A stretch of DNA of 64,000 nucleotides from Cupriavidus sp. WKF15 (GTDB lineage Bacteria; Pseudomonadota; Gammaproteobacteria; Burkholderiales; Burkholderiaceae), in the NCBI RefSeq assembly GCF_029278605.1, contig NZ_CP119572.1:1674001-1738000 (forward strand). Direction: 5' to 3'. A program made the translations under genes and the position numbers. How positions within the stretch are numbered: the first letter of the stretch is position 1; each line of letters starts with the position of its first letter. Below, piece after piece: positions 33,572-41,788 of this stretch. The notes beneath the pieces are model-generated. The model saw nothing but the letters and a program-made list of their open reading frames with translations. It did not search any database and was not told the DNA's origin.

Positions 33572-34261
33572 ATGATCAAGGTATTGATTGCCGACGACCA
33601 CCCGATCGTGCTCAGCGGCATGCGTCAGGAACTGGCGCAGGAACTCGGAATGCAGATGGTCGGTACGGCCAGGAATTCAACGGAACTGGTCCGTCTGCTG
33701 GAAACCACGGCCTGTGATGTCATCGTCACCGATTACTCCATGCCAGGCGGTGAGATCGGCGACGGCCTGCCGATGCTGCAGATCCTGCGGCGGCGCTATC
33801 CGGCTACCCGCATCGTGGTGATCACGATGCTCGACAACCCTGCACTGATCCAAAGCATCCGCAAGGCCGGCGTCTCCGTCATCCTGAACAAGGCGGATCC
33901 ACTGCATCACCTGGGGCCCGCGATCCGCGCTGCATTCAGCGGCCGGAGCTATCTGCCGCCGTCGCAGCAGTTCACCGCGGAAGCAGGGGGAACGGACACG
34001 TCCGGACCCGAGCAGAAGCTCTCGCAACGCGAACTGGAGGTGCTGCGCCAATGCGCCGCGGGCGTTTCGCTGGTGGAGATCGCGCGGCAGGCGAACCGCA
34101 GCAGCAAGACCATCAGCACGCAGAAAAGCATAGCGATGAAGAAGCTCGGGCTGACGAGTGGTTACGAGCTGTACCAGTACGCCCTCGAACACGGCCTGCT
34201 TCCTGCGGGCAGTAGCGGCGGCCGGAAAGGTTCCGACCGCCCGGAGTCCCCGGGCGCGTAG
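33572..34261 (+). CDS. NarL/LuxR-family response regulator
   Basis: The 229-residue protein has an N-terminal receiver domain starting IKVLIADDHPIVLSGMRQEL. The phosphoacceptor aspartate is in VIVTDYSMPG, and the switch lysine is in LNKADPL. The C-terminal HTH is LSQRELEVLRQCAAGVSLVEIARQAN followed by KTISTQKSIAMKKLG. It resembles FimZ/BvgA/RcsB-type regulators that control adhesion and fimbriae. The fimbrial genes start 182 bp downstream on the same strand, so they are the likely targets. No histidine kinase gene is in the window. Ribosome-binding site AAAGGAGA precedes the ATG at 33572. Confidence 0.92.
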   Translation: MIKVLIADDHPIVLSGMRQELAQELGMQMVGTARNSTELVRLLETTACDVIVTDYSMPGGEIGDGLPMLQILRRRYPATRIVVITMLDNPALIQSIRKAGVSVILNKADPLHHLGPAIRAAFSGRSYLPPSQQFTAEAGGTDTSGPEQKLSQRELEVLRQCAAGVSLVEIARQANRSSKTISTQKSIAMKKLGLTSGYELYQYALEHGLLPAGSSGGRKGSDRPESPGA

Positions 34262-34385
34262 AAACTGGCTGCGGAATAAGGGATCCCCTATTCAGGCAGC
34301 AGACGGCCGCGAATACGATTCTCATCGTTCTGTGGCCTGCGCAGCCCTGTCAGCGTGCGGACCACGAATCCAGAAGCATGTTGGA

Positions 34386-34403
34386 CCGGGCCAGACGGCC
34401 CGG
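34386..34403 (+). other. Hairpin in the 5' leader of the major fimbrial subunit gene
   Basis: CCGGGCC (34386-34392) and GGCCCGG (34397-34403) pair around AGAC, 40 bp before the subunit start codon. It could stabilise or partly block the leader; there is no T-run. Confidence 0.4.
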
Positions 34404-34443
34404 CCACGGTTCCATGGTTTTCCAACCCAAAGACAGATCCATA

Positions 34444-35001
34444 ATGAATACCAAGCTCTTCACCGCACTGGTCATCGCCGGTGCTGCTATCGGTTCGCCA
34501 TTCGCGCATGCGTCGGATGGCACGATCACCTTCAAGGGCCAGATCACCGATACCACCTGTACCATCACGACCGGCAATGCAGGCAGCTTCACCGTGACGC
34601 TGCCCAATGTGTCCAAGACCAACCTGGCCGCTGCCGGCAGCACCGCTGGCATCACGGGTTTCTCGATCGCGCTGAGCAACTGCAATCCGGCCAGCGGAAA
34701 CGTCCATGCGTTCTTCGAAGCCGGCGCCAACGTGGATCCCGCTACGGGCCGCCTCGTCAACACCGACGGCGTAGGCAGCGGTGGGGCGGCCAATGTGCAG
34801 ATCGGGCTGCTCAACCCGTCCAATGGCAGCCTGATCTCGATCGGCGCTTCCGACGGTGCGGCCCAGAACTCGCTGGCCCAGCCGATCAAGCCGGACGGCA
34901 CCGCGCTGCTGCCTTATGCGGCCCAGTACGTGGCAACCGGGGGCGCGGCCGCGGCTGGCTCCGTGTCGTCGAGCGTGACCTACATCCTGTCCTACCAGTA
35001 A
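34444..35001 (+). CDS. Type 1-like fimbrial major subunit
   Basis: The 185-residue precursor has a signal peptide ending PFAHA and then SDGTITFKGQITDTTCTITTGN, the N-terminal strand and first cysteine region of FimA-type pilins. The second cysteine (SNCNPASG) completes the usual disulfide. The C-terminal strand ends VTYILSYQ, the penultimate-tyrosine pattern used in donor-strand complementation. It is the first structural gene of the chaperone-usher locus, followed by a strong hairpin and then the chaperone gene. Its substrate role is assembly into the rod of a surface fimbria. Confidence 0.93.
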   Translation: MNTKLFTALVIAGAAIGSPFAHASDGTITFKGQITDTTCTITTGNAGSFTVTLPNVSKTNLAAAGSTAGITGFSIALSNCNPASGNVHAFFEAGANVDPATGRLVNTDGVGSGGAANVQIGLLNPSNGSLISIGASDGAAQNSLAQPIKPDGTALLPYAAQYVATGGAAAAGSVSSSVTYILSYQ

Positions 35002-35005
35002 AGCC

Positions 35006-35053
35006 GCGAGGCCGGAACGGGCGCCGCCATGTGCGGCGCCGGACTCCGGTCGC
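35006..35053 (+). other. Intercistronic hairpin between pilin and chaperone genes
   Basis: GGCGCCGC (35020-35027) pairs with GCGGCGCC (35033-35040), flanked by CCGGA (35012-35016)/TCCGG (35045-35049) and GCGA (35006-35009)/TCGC (35050-35053). Such structures after the major pilin gene are known to limit downstream expression or protect the pilin mRNA. There is no T-run, so it is more likely an attenuating or protective hairpin than a full terminator. Confidence 0.55.
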
Positions 35054-35065
35054 GATGAAGTTTCA

Positions 35066-35839
35066 ATGCCAAGTTACATTCTGTTCAGAAGTCGGCTGCT
35101 CGCCGCCATCCTGCTTGCCGTCCTGCTCTCACTGGGCCTGGCGGATGCCACCGTGGCGCAGGCGTCGGTGGTGATCGCGGGCACCCGGGTTATCTACAAC
35201 GCGCGCGACCGTGAAGTCACGGTCAAGCTGACCAACGAAGGCCCGATGCCGGCCCTGGTGCAGTCATGGCTGGACAACGGCGACTCAACCGCAGCGCCGA
35301 CCGGCATCAGCGTGCCGTTCATGCTGACGCCGCCGATTGCGCGTATCGATGCCGGCAAGGGCCAGAGCCTGCGCATCGTCTACACCGGAGAGCCGCTACC
35401 CGAGGATCGCGAGTCGGTCTTCTGGCTCAACGTGCTGGAGATTCCGCCCAAGCCGAGCGCGGAAGAGGCCGGGCCGAACAAGCTCCAGCTGGCATTCCGT
35501 TCGCGCATCAAGTTCTTCTATCGCCCCGCCGGCCTGAAGGGCGAGGCGGGCGAAGCCCCTGCGAAACTCGCGTGGCGCCTGTCCCGCGGCGAAGGGCAGT
35601 CCGTGCTGGTTGCGCACAACCCCACACCGTTCCACGTCTCTGTCGTGAGTGTCGAACTGACGGGCGGCGGCAAGCGTGCGGTCAGCGACCTGGGCGGCAT
35701 GGTCGCCCCGGGAGAATCGCTGCGCTTCACGCTGCAAGGCAACGTGCCTGCCAGCGCCGACAGCAAGGTTCGCTATCACACCCTGAACGACTGGGGCGGC
35801 TCGACCGACGGGGACGCCGCGCTCGCCGGCATCGATTAG
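35066..35839 (+). CDS. Periplasmic fimbrial chaperone (PapD/FimC-like)
   Basis: The 257-residue precursor has a long signal peptide ending VAQA, then SVVIAGTRVIYNARDREVTVKL with the pilus-chaperone arginine (R in GTRVIY). NEGPMPALVQSWLDN, the PPIARIDAGKGQSLRIVY region and the LAFRSRIKFFYRPAGL segment with the conserved lysine are typical of PapD Ig-like chaperones. It holds pilin subunits in the periplasm by donor-strand complementation and hands them to the usher. Position between pilin and usher is standard. Confidence 0.93.
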   Translation: MPSYILFRSRLLAAILLAVLLSLGLADATVAQASVVIAGTRVIYNARDREVTVKLTNEGPMPALVQSWLDNGDSTAAPTGISVPFMLTPPIARIDAGKGQSLRIVYTGEPLPEDRESVFWLNVLEIPPKPSAEEAGPNKLQLAFRSRIKFFYRPAGLKGEAGEAPAKLAWRLSRGEGQSVLVAHNPTPFHVSVVSVELTGGGKRAVSDLGGMVAPGESLRFTLQGNVPASADSKVRYHTLNDWGGSTDGDAALAGID

Positions 35840-35937
35840 GCGGCTCCCCCGGGACGTTTCCCCCTTGACAGTACACGGTCAGAGCGATCCCGGCTGCATG
35901 GCAGGGCGGCATTCGCTCGACCCTCCGATCCATAGTC

Positions 35938-38556
35938 ATGCAAGTCAGAAGAAGACACCGAGTGCTCCCTTCGCGCCTGTGCCCGCTCTGCGTGGTGGCG
36001 TTGACGCTGTTTGCCGCTGAGGCAAGCCGGGCCGCGACAGCGCGATCGGCCCAGGTCGAATTCAATGACGAGTTCCTGCGGCAGCCCGGCGGGTCGAGCC
36101 TCGATGTCTCGCGATTCAACCAGGGCAACGTAGCGCTGCCGGGTACCTATCATGCCGACCTTCAGGTCAACGGCGTCTGGCTCGGCATGGCGGAGATCAA
36201 TATGCGGCAGGTCGGCACGGACCCACGCAATGTGCAAGCCTGCCTCGACCGCCCGCTGCTCGAGCGTGCCGGTGTGGACATCACACGGCTTGCGCCCGAA
36301 TCCGAGGATCGCCTGGCCGGGGCGGCAAAGTCGGAATGCCTCACGCTCGGGGAACTGATCCCGGGCGCCACGGCCGAATTCGACAACGGCGAGCAGCGGC
36401 TGGAGCTGAGCGTGCCGCAGTCATTCCTGAACCGCAGCGCGCGCGGCTATGTCGATCCGCGCTACTGGGACGACGGCGTCAATGCCGCGCGCCTGCAGTA
36501 CAACGCCAGCGTCTATCACGCGGACAGTGCCGGGGTGTCGTCGACGCAGGGCTACCTCGGCCTGAATGCCGGCGTCAATGTCGGGGCCTGGCGCTTCCGG
36601 CACTATGGCAGCCTGTCGCACGATGCGGTCAGCGGCAACCGCTACCAGTCGGTACAGACCAGCCTGCAGCGTTCGATCACGACGCTGCGCAGCCAGCTTG
36701 TGATCGGCGATGCGTTTACCGATGGCGCCATGTTCGACAGCTTCGGCTTTCGCGGCGTGCAGCTTGCCACGGACGACCGCATGCTGCCCGAATCCCAGCG
36801 CGGGTATGCGCCGACCGTCCGCGGCATCGCCAACAGCAATGCGCGGGTGCAGGTGCGGCAGAACGGCAACATCATCTACGAAACCACGGTATCGCCGGGT
36901 CCGTTCGAGATCGACGATCTCTATGCGACCGGCTACGGCGGCGACCTGGAGGTGCTGGTGACCGAAGCCGATGGCAGCGTGCGGGCCTCGCTGGTGCCCT
37001 ACGCACCCGTGGTGAACGCCTTGCGCCCCGGGGTCTGGCGCTACAGCGTGATATCGGGCCAGTACCGGAACAGCAGCGTGCACGGCACGCCGGCCTTCAT
37101 GCAGGCGACGGTCCAGCACGGCATCTCCAACCTGGTCACCGGCTATGGCGGCCTGCTGGCCGCGCAGGACTATTTCTCGCTGGTGCTCGGCATGGCGCTG
37201 AACACGTCCTACGGCGCGTTCGGTGCCGATATCACGCATGCCAGCACGCGCCTGTCCAGCCAGCCCGACCGCAGCGGCCAGAGCCTGCGCGTGTCATACA
37301 GCAAGCAACTGGCTCCGACCCGTACGAACCTGACGCTGGCGGCCTACCGCTACTCCACCAGCGGCTTCCTGAACTTTGCCGACGCCGTGGCGATGCGCGC
37401 GGTGGAAGCGGCAACGACCGATTCCCTGCCTGGCGGCATCCGGCGCGGCCGCCTTCAGCTGACCGTCAGCCAGAGCTTGCCGACCGGCTATGGCAGCCTG
37501 TACCTGTCCGGCTCCACACAGGACTACTGGAACCGCCGCGGCCGGGACACCCAGTTCCAGGCCGGCTACAACAACAGCTACGGGCGGCTGAGTTATGGGG
37601 TCTCGGCAGCGCGGCAGATCAACCTCGGCAGCGGCCGGTGGGAGAACCGGGTCATGCTCACGCTCGCCATTCCGCTGGGCAAGTCGCCGCTCGCGCCGTA
37701 TTCGACGACCAGCGTGCAGAAGGACTCCAACGGTGTCACGAGCATCCAGGAGTCGCTGACCGGGGCGCTGGGCACCGATAACAGCTTCACCTATGGACTG
37801 AATGCCGGCCACAGCAGCGGCGGCGGCAGCGGTTCCAGCAGCGTGGCGGCGAATGCCGGCTATATCTCGCCGGTGGCGACGCTGAGCGCCAATGCCAGCA
37901 CCGGGAGCCATTACAGCCAGTTCGGCGCCGGCATCTCCGGCGGCATCGTGGCGTATGCGGGCGGCGTGACATTCATGCCTGTGCTGGGCGACACCGTCGC
38001 CATTGTGGAGGCCGCGGACGCGGCCGGCGCGCGCGTCGCCAATGCCAACGGCCTGCGGCTCGACCCATGGGGACATGCCGTGGTACCGAACCTGATGCCG
38101 TTCTCGCGCAACCAGATCGAGATCGACCCGAAGGACCTGCCGCTCAACGTGGAGCTGCGCTCGACCATGCAACAGGTCGCGCCGACATCCGGCGCGGTGG
38201 TTCGCGTACGGTTCGAGACCGGCAACAGCGGCCAGGTGGCGATCCTGCGCGTGCGCATGGCCGACGGCAAGCCGCTGCCGTTCGGTGCCGAGGTATTCGA
38301 AGCCGACGGGAACCTGATTGGAACGGTTGGCCAGGATGGGCGCTTCATCGCACGGGGAATCCGGCGGGAGGCCGGCGTGCTGACGGCAAAGTGGGGAGCG
38401 CAGGAGGACGAGACCTGCTCGTTCGACTACGTCCTGCCGCCCGATAGCGCCACCGGACGTTCCCTGCCGCGCGCCGAGGGCATGTGCCATGGCGGTGTTC
38501 CGGCGGTGGATTCAAGAAACAGCATCCCTGAGAACGAGCAAGGAGCACGATCATGA
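35938..38556 (+). CDS. Outer-membrane fimbrial usher (FimD/PapC-like)
   Basis: The 872-residue usher has an atypical arginine-rich signal peptide, then QVEFNDEFLRQPGGSSLDVSRFNQGN, the N-terminal chaperone-subunit docking domain. The barrel and plug follow (VRGIANSNARVQVRQNGNIIYE and PGPFEIDDLYATGYGGDLEV are characteristic usher stretches). The C-terminal domains end with the disulfide pair in ETCSFDY and MCHGG. It forms the assembly pore. Length is normal. Its stop overlaps the ATG of the adhesin gene (ATGA at 38553-38556), so the two are translationally coupled. Confidence 0.95.
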   Translation: MQVRRRHRVLPSRLCPLCVVALTLFAAEASRAATARSAQVEFNDEFLRQPGGSSLDVSRFNQGNVALPGTYHADLQVNGVWLGMAEINMRQVGTDPRNVQACLDRPLLERAGVDITRLAPESEDRLAGAAKSECLTLGELIPGATAEFDNGEQRLELSVPQSFLNRSARGYVDPRYWDDGVNAARLQYNASVYHADSAGVSSTQGYLGLNAGVNVGAWRFRHYGSLSHDAVSGNRYQSVQTSLQRSITTLRSQLVIGDAFTDGAMFDSFGFRGVQLATDDRMLPESQRGYAPTVRGIANSNARVQVRQNGNIIYETTVSPGPFEIDDLYATGYGGDLEVLVTEADGSVRASLVPYAPVVNALRPGVWRYSVISGQYRNSSVHGTPAFMQATVQHGISNLVTGYGGLLAAQDYFSLVLGMALNTSYGAFGADITHASTRLSSQPDRSGQSLRVSYSKQLAPTRTNLTLAAYRYSTSGFLNFADAVAMRAVEAATTDSLPGGIRRGRLQLTVSQSLPTGYGSLYLSGSTQDYWNRRGRDTQFQAGYNNSYGRLSYGVSAARQINLGSGRWENRVMLTLAIPLGKSPLAPYSTTSVQKDSNGVTSIQESLTGALGTDNSFTYGLNAGHSSGGGSGSSSVAANAGYISPVATLSANASTGSHYSQFGAGISGGIVAYAGGVTFMPVLGDTVAIVEAADAAGARVANANGLRLDPWGHAVVPNLMPFSRNQIEIDPKDLPLNVELRSTMQQVAPTSGAVVRVRFETGNSGQVAILRVRMADGKPLPFGAEVFEADGNLIGTVGQDGRFIARGIRREAGVLTAKWGAQEDETCSFDYVLPPDSATGRSLPRAEGMCHGGVPAVDSRNSIPENEQGARS

Positions 38557-39587
38557 ATCAGCTCAACGCCTCCGCCGGAACGAAGACGGCGCTTTACGGC
38601 CTGCTGGCGGCCATCATGCTGCTGGCATCGCAGGTGGCGAACGCGGCCTGCACGTCGACGCCGGCAATGCCATACCTGCAGGCAGCGAACAATATGGCAG
38701 TGGTCACCACTTTGCCAGTCGGCAGCACGATACCGGGCACCGTGCGCAACTACACCTTCAGCGGAATCTGTGACAACGTGCCGCCCAACGTGGTGCCCGG
38801 CGCGCAGATTATCGCGTGCTACTACGGTTCCGGCACCGAAGGGCCGGACGGGGTGTACTCGACCGGTGTGCCCGGCGTTGGCATTCGCTTGCGCAACGCG
38901 GCGGGGCAAGCCATTGCCCATGCATCGAGCGTCTGGTGCAACACGACGGGGCAGGGGCTGGGCAACTTGAACGCCGATATGACCTACTCGGTCTCGGTGT
39001 CCATCGAGTTCGTCAAGACTGGCCCGACCTCCGGCGGCACGCTGGACCCCATGCAGACGCGCTTCGGCTTTGGCGTCTATCAGGGGTCCACCGCCGGTGC
39101 GCTGGGGGGTGGCGGCGTCAACTACATCGGCTTCAGCGGAAGCGCGGTCCCGCGGCCGATCACGTGCAACGTGAACTATCCGGCGACCGTCACGCTGCAG
39201 CCCGTGCGCGCGGCGGACCTGAGGCCGGCGGGAACATCGGCAGGCGCTACGCCGTTCACGATCGGCGTCACGTGCGACACGCCGGCCAATGTCGGTGTCA
39301 CATTCGACGGTGCTCCCGGCACGCCTGTGCTAGCCGCCAGCTCGGGTGTGCTTGGCCCGTCGAACGCTGGTGCACCGGGGGCTGCCACTGGCGTTGGCTT
39401 CCAGGTCGTGACCGGCGGCAGCTACCAGCCGGTGCCGCTGCAGACGCGCAATGACCTGGGTAGCATTCAGGCAAACGTTCCGGCCTCGTACAGCTATGCG
39501 GTCCGGTACATCGGCCTGAACAACGGCTTGCCGGTCACCGCGGGAAAGGTGGTCAGCGCCGCGACCTTCACCTTCGACTATCAATAG
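38553..39587 (+). CDS. Fimbrial tip adhesin-like protein (two-domain pilin)
   Basis: The 344-residue protein has a signal peptide ending VANA and a long N-terminal domain of about 175 residues with cysteines in ACTSTP, ICDNVPPN, IACYYGSG and VWCNTT. A pilin domain follows from ITCNVNYPATVTLQPV to the end FTFDYQ with CDTPANVGVTFDG. The two-domain plan, larger size and last position in the operon fit a FimH-like tip adhesin, with an N-terminal binding domain and a C-terminal assembly domain. Which receptor it binds is unknown. The gene overlaps the usher by 4 bp and its end overlaps the remnant on the opposite strand. Confidence 0.85.
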   Translation: MNQLNASAGTKTALYGLLAAIMLLASQVANAACTSTPAMPYLQAANNMAVVTTLPVGSTIPGTVRNYTFSGICDNVPPNVVPGAQIIACYYGSGTEGPDGVYSTGVPGVGIRLRNAAGQAIAHASSVWCNTTGQGLGNLNADMTYSVSVSIEFVKTGPTSGGTLDPMQTRFGFGVYQGSTAGALGGGGVNYIGFSGSAVPRPITCNVNYPATVTLQPVRAADLRPAGTSAGATPFTIGVTCDTPANVGVTFDGAPGTPVLAASSGVLGPSNAGAPGAATGVGFQVVTGGSYQPVPLQTRNDLGSIQANVPASYSYAVRYIGLNNGLPVTAGKVVSAATFTFDYQ

Positions 39588-39930
39588 GCCCGCACCGTCA
39601 TTTTTTTTAGCCGATACGCGAGCTGCGGCGGGGTAATCCCCAGCATGCGCGCCGCCGACGACAGGTTGCCGCGCGTCGTGTCGATGGCGAGCTGCATCAG
39701 CCGCCCCTCGATCTGCGGCAGCGACACCTGCTGGTCCAGCAGCTTTTGCAGCAGGGCATCGGCGTCCTCGGGCGCTTCGGCGGCCTGCACCTGCTGGCTG
39801 TGAACAGGTGGGAAGTGTCGATCAGCCCCGCTGCGGGCGCCAGCAGCACACCGCGCTCGATCATGTTCTCGAGTTCCCGGATATTGCCAGGCCACTGGTA
39901 CTGCATCAGCGCGTCGCGGGCGCTGGCGCA
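39581..39930 (-). pseudogene. C-terminal remnant of a sigma-54-dependent (NifA/NtrC-type) activator, truncated and frameshifted
   Basis: Reading from 39930, the frame shows [20 protein letters not shown] followed by [20 protein letters not shown], the end of a sigma-54 AAA+ domain. The frame is lost near 39795-39815, and the continuation is in another frame: [40 protein letters not shown] and the Fis-type HTH ARMLGITPPQLAYRLKKM. Everything before ASARDAL is missing and the sequence ends at the REP-like repeat (39934). The intact relative would be about 450-500 residues. The broken frame and missing front mean no function is expected. The end of the remnant overlaps the adhesin stop by 7 bp. 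Confidence 0.8.
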
Positions 39931-39933
39931 GGA

Positions 39934-39994
39934 GACTCGCCGGCTACGCCGGCGAAGCAGCGGCGCCTGCCAAGCACGACAACCCCATCATCAC
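39934..39994 (+). repeat. REP-like dispersed repeat, right copy
   Basis: This copy matches 33315-33375 at 49 of 61 positions without gaps, same orientation. It begins GACTCGCCGGCTACGCCGGC and lies 4 bp beyond the recognisable end of the sigma-54 activator remnant. Confidence 0.85.
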
Positions 39995-40090
39995 TCACGG
40001 CGAAGGCCCTAATCGCGCACAAACGCCCTGCACTGGCCGAAAACTTGCTTCTCCTCCTGTGTGAAGTCACCCGCACAGTCTGGAGGTTCC

Positions 40091-40474
40091 ATGCACGCGC
40101 GCATCACTGCTCACAAGGGAATTCTGGTGGTCGAACTGGTGCAGAACCAGGCGGCGGAAGAGGGCGTCCGCTCGAATCTGGACAAGCTGCGCAACCTGGG
40201 CACGATTGTCCATGACACGCGACGCTATCTTGGCGTTTCGGAAGAGGCGCTGGCACTGCTGAAGATCCTCAAGCGCGGCCTCGACCGCATCGGCGATTTC
40301 GCCTGGTTCCGAAGCGACGATGGCGTGGATCATTTTGCGTGGCTGGGCGGTCCCAAGCGGCTGGTCGATCCGAAGGAGGTCGCGACGGCCCGAAGCTACG
40401 AGATTCTTGCGCACCAGGTCATTCCGAACCAGGTGCCCGAGGGTGCAAGGGCTGCCATCGAAGCGAACTTCTGA
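40091..40474 (+). CDS. Conserved-looking hypothetical protein, 127 residues
   Basis: I do not recognise a family. The protein starts MHARITAHKGILVVELVQNQ and has a mixed charged, soluble composition with helical segments (EEGVRSNLDKLRNLGTIVHD, EEALALLKILKRGLDRIGDF) and a WFRSDDGVDHFAWLGG stretch that looks like a folded domain. No signal peptide or membrane segment is seen. TGGAGGTTCC before the ATG at 40091 is a good ribosome-binding site, better than for the in-frame GTG at 40061. It is monocistronic and ends at a very strong terminator. Confidence 0.7.
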   Translation: MHARITAHKGILVVELVQNQAAEEGVRSNLDKLRNLGTIVHDTRRYLGVSEEALALLKILKRGLDRIGDFAWFRSDDGVDHFAWLGGPKRLVDPKEVATARSYEILAHQVIPNQVPEGARAAIEANF

Positions 40475-40477
40475 ACG

Positions 40478-40517
40478 CCAGAGCGGCGGCAGGATACGCA
40501 TCCTGCCGCCGCTCTGG
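40478..40517. terminator. Perfect 18-bp bidirectional terminator hairpin
   Basis: CCAGAGCGGCGGCAGGAT (40478-40495) and ATCCTGCCGCCGCTCTGG (40500-40517) pair around ACGC. It lies between the convergent genes ending at 40474 and 40547. Confidence 0.8.
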
Positions 40518-40546
40518 CCCTTCCGCTCCCCTTGTTGGATTCCGGC

Positions 40547-41788
40547 CTATTTCACGCAGGCCAGATTGACGTAGAGCCCGCCCCAGCTGGTGGCCTGGTT
40601 GGTGTCCAGCTGTACCTGCAGCTTGTCGTTGTGGCTGACGGTCCCGGCCGGCATTTGCTGGCTGCAGTTCTGCTGTCCGTTGCTGATCTTGCAGCTCAGG
40701 TTACCCACCGCCGCCATGGTCGCCGACGAACCCGAGCCCGTGACCTTGTACACGGCCATATTGAGGGTTCCGGTAGCCTTGCCGAGTGTGTGTGCGGTCA
40801 GCGTGATAGTGGTGCAGTCATAGGGAATCACGACGCCGAAGTCCGACGGCAACGGAACCGCCCCGCCAGCCCCGGTCATGACGTACTTCCCTCGGGTGAG
40901 CGTGTCCGGCACGTTGAAGTTGCCGTTGTAGACGGTCGGTACAGTGGCGCCTGTGGTCGGCCAGTGGCCGCCGGCCTTTGGTCCATACAGGGTGCCGGTC
41001 GAAGTATCGAAGTAGAAGTCCCCGTCGACACCGATATTGTCGCTGGGCGCACCGCTGCCGTAGATGACGTGGGCGCCGCCGACAGTAGTGCCACCGCCAC
41101 TGCTGCCGCTGCCGCCACTGCCGCTGCCAGGCTGGCCGACCAGTGCGACCCCTGCAGGCCACTGGCCATTGGCCTTGGGCCCATAGAGCGTCCAGGTACT
41201 GGTATCGAGATAGTAGTCGCCATCGGCGCCGATATTGTTGCCGGGCGCCCCCACGCCAGTCAGGACGGTGCCGCCACCGCTGCCCGGCGAACCGCCACCC
41301 AGCGGCACACCCGGTGGCCATGTACCATCGGCCTTCGGTCCGAACAGCGTCCCGGTCGTAGTATTGATGTAGTAGTCGCCGTTATTGCCAACGCTACTGG
41401 TCGGGTCCACCGAGCCGGACAAGATGGTATTCCCCGCCGTACCAGTGTTGCCAGTTGCCCCCGTATCGCCCTTTGTGCCCGGCGTGCCGGCCACGGCAAC
41501 CCCCGGCGGCCACGCGCCGTTTGCCTTGGGGCCGAAGAGCATCCCGGTCGTCGTGTTCAGGTAGAAGTCCCCGTCCTTGCCGATGTCGGGCCCCGGATCG
41601 CCGGTACCCGTCAGCAAGGCGCTGCTGCTTGCAGTCGGCGTTGTCGCCGGCGCGGTGGTTCCCGAACTTGGTGTGGTGGCGGCGGTAGCGGCCGGAGCCG
41701 AGTCGCCGCCCCCTCCGCCACAACCGGCAACAATGATGGCCAGGCATGCAAGCGGCAAGGCCGCCAGCTTCATGTGAGCGCTTTTCAT
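40547..41788 (-). CDS. Lipoprotein with four GDFY/GPK repeats and a collagen-like linker
   Basis: The 413-residue precursor starts MKSAHMKLAALPLACLAIIVAGC with a lipobox and lipid-modified C23, then a Gly/Ala/Thr/Ser-rich tether (24-57). Four repeats of about 40 residues follow at about 58-97, 122-162, 175-215 and 241-281. Each has the pattern GxxGDFY(L/I/F)(N/D)T(T/S)TGxLFGPKAxGxWP. Residues 101-119 (TPGTKGDTGATGNTGTAGN) form a Gly-X-X stretch resembling collagen. The C-terminal 130 residues form a separate domain with four cysteines (C325, C366, C375, C411). The repeats are known from phage tail fibres and bacterial collagen-like proteins. A surface-exposed binding or structural protein is likely. 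Confidence 0.75.
   Translation of the reverse strand: MKSAHMKLAALPLACLAIIVAGCGGGGGDSAPAATAATTPSSGTTAPATTPTASSSALLTGTGDPGPDIGKDGDFYLNTTTGMLFGPKANGAWPPGVAVAGTPGTKGDTGATGNTGTAGNTILSGSVDPTSSVGNNGDYYINTTTGTLFGPKADGTWPPGVPLGGGSPGSGGGTVLTGVGAPGNNIGADGDYYLDTSTWTLYGPKANGQWPAGVALVGQPGSGSGGSGSSGGGTTVGGAHVIYGSGAPSDNIGVDGDFYFDTSTGTLYGPKAGGHWPTTGATVPTVYNGNFNVPDTLTRGKYVMTGAGGAVPLPSDFGVVIPYDCTTITLTAHTLGKATGTLNMAVYKVTGSGSSATMAAVGNLSCKISNGQQNCSQQMPAGTVSHNDKLQVQLDTNQATSWGGLYVNLACVK

Noticed and set aside
39601..39608. Run of eight T as a terminator of the adhesin gene
   Set aside because: No GC-rich hairpin precedes it; the run is coding sequence (lysine codons) in the remnant on the other strand.
33315..39994. 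Composite transposon ending in the 61-bp repeats
   Set aside because: No transposase gene, no terminal inverted repeats and no target-site duplication are visible; the copies are REP-like palindromes in direct orientation.
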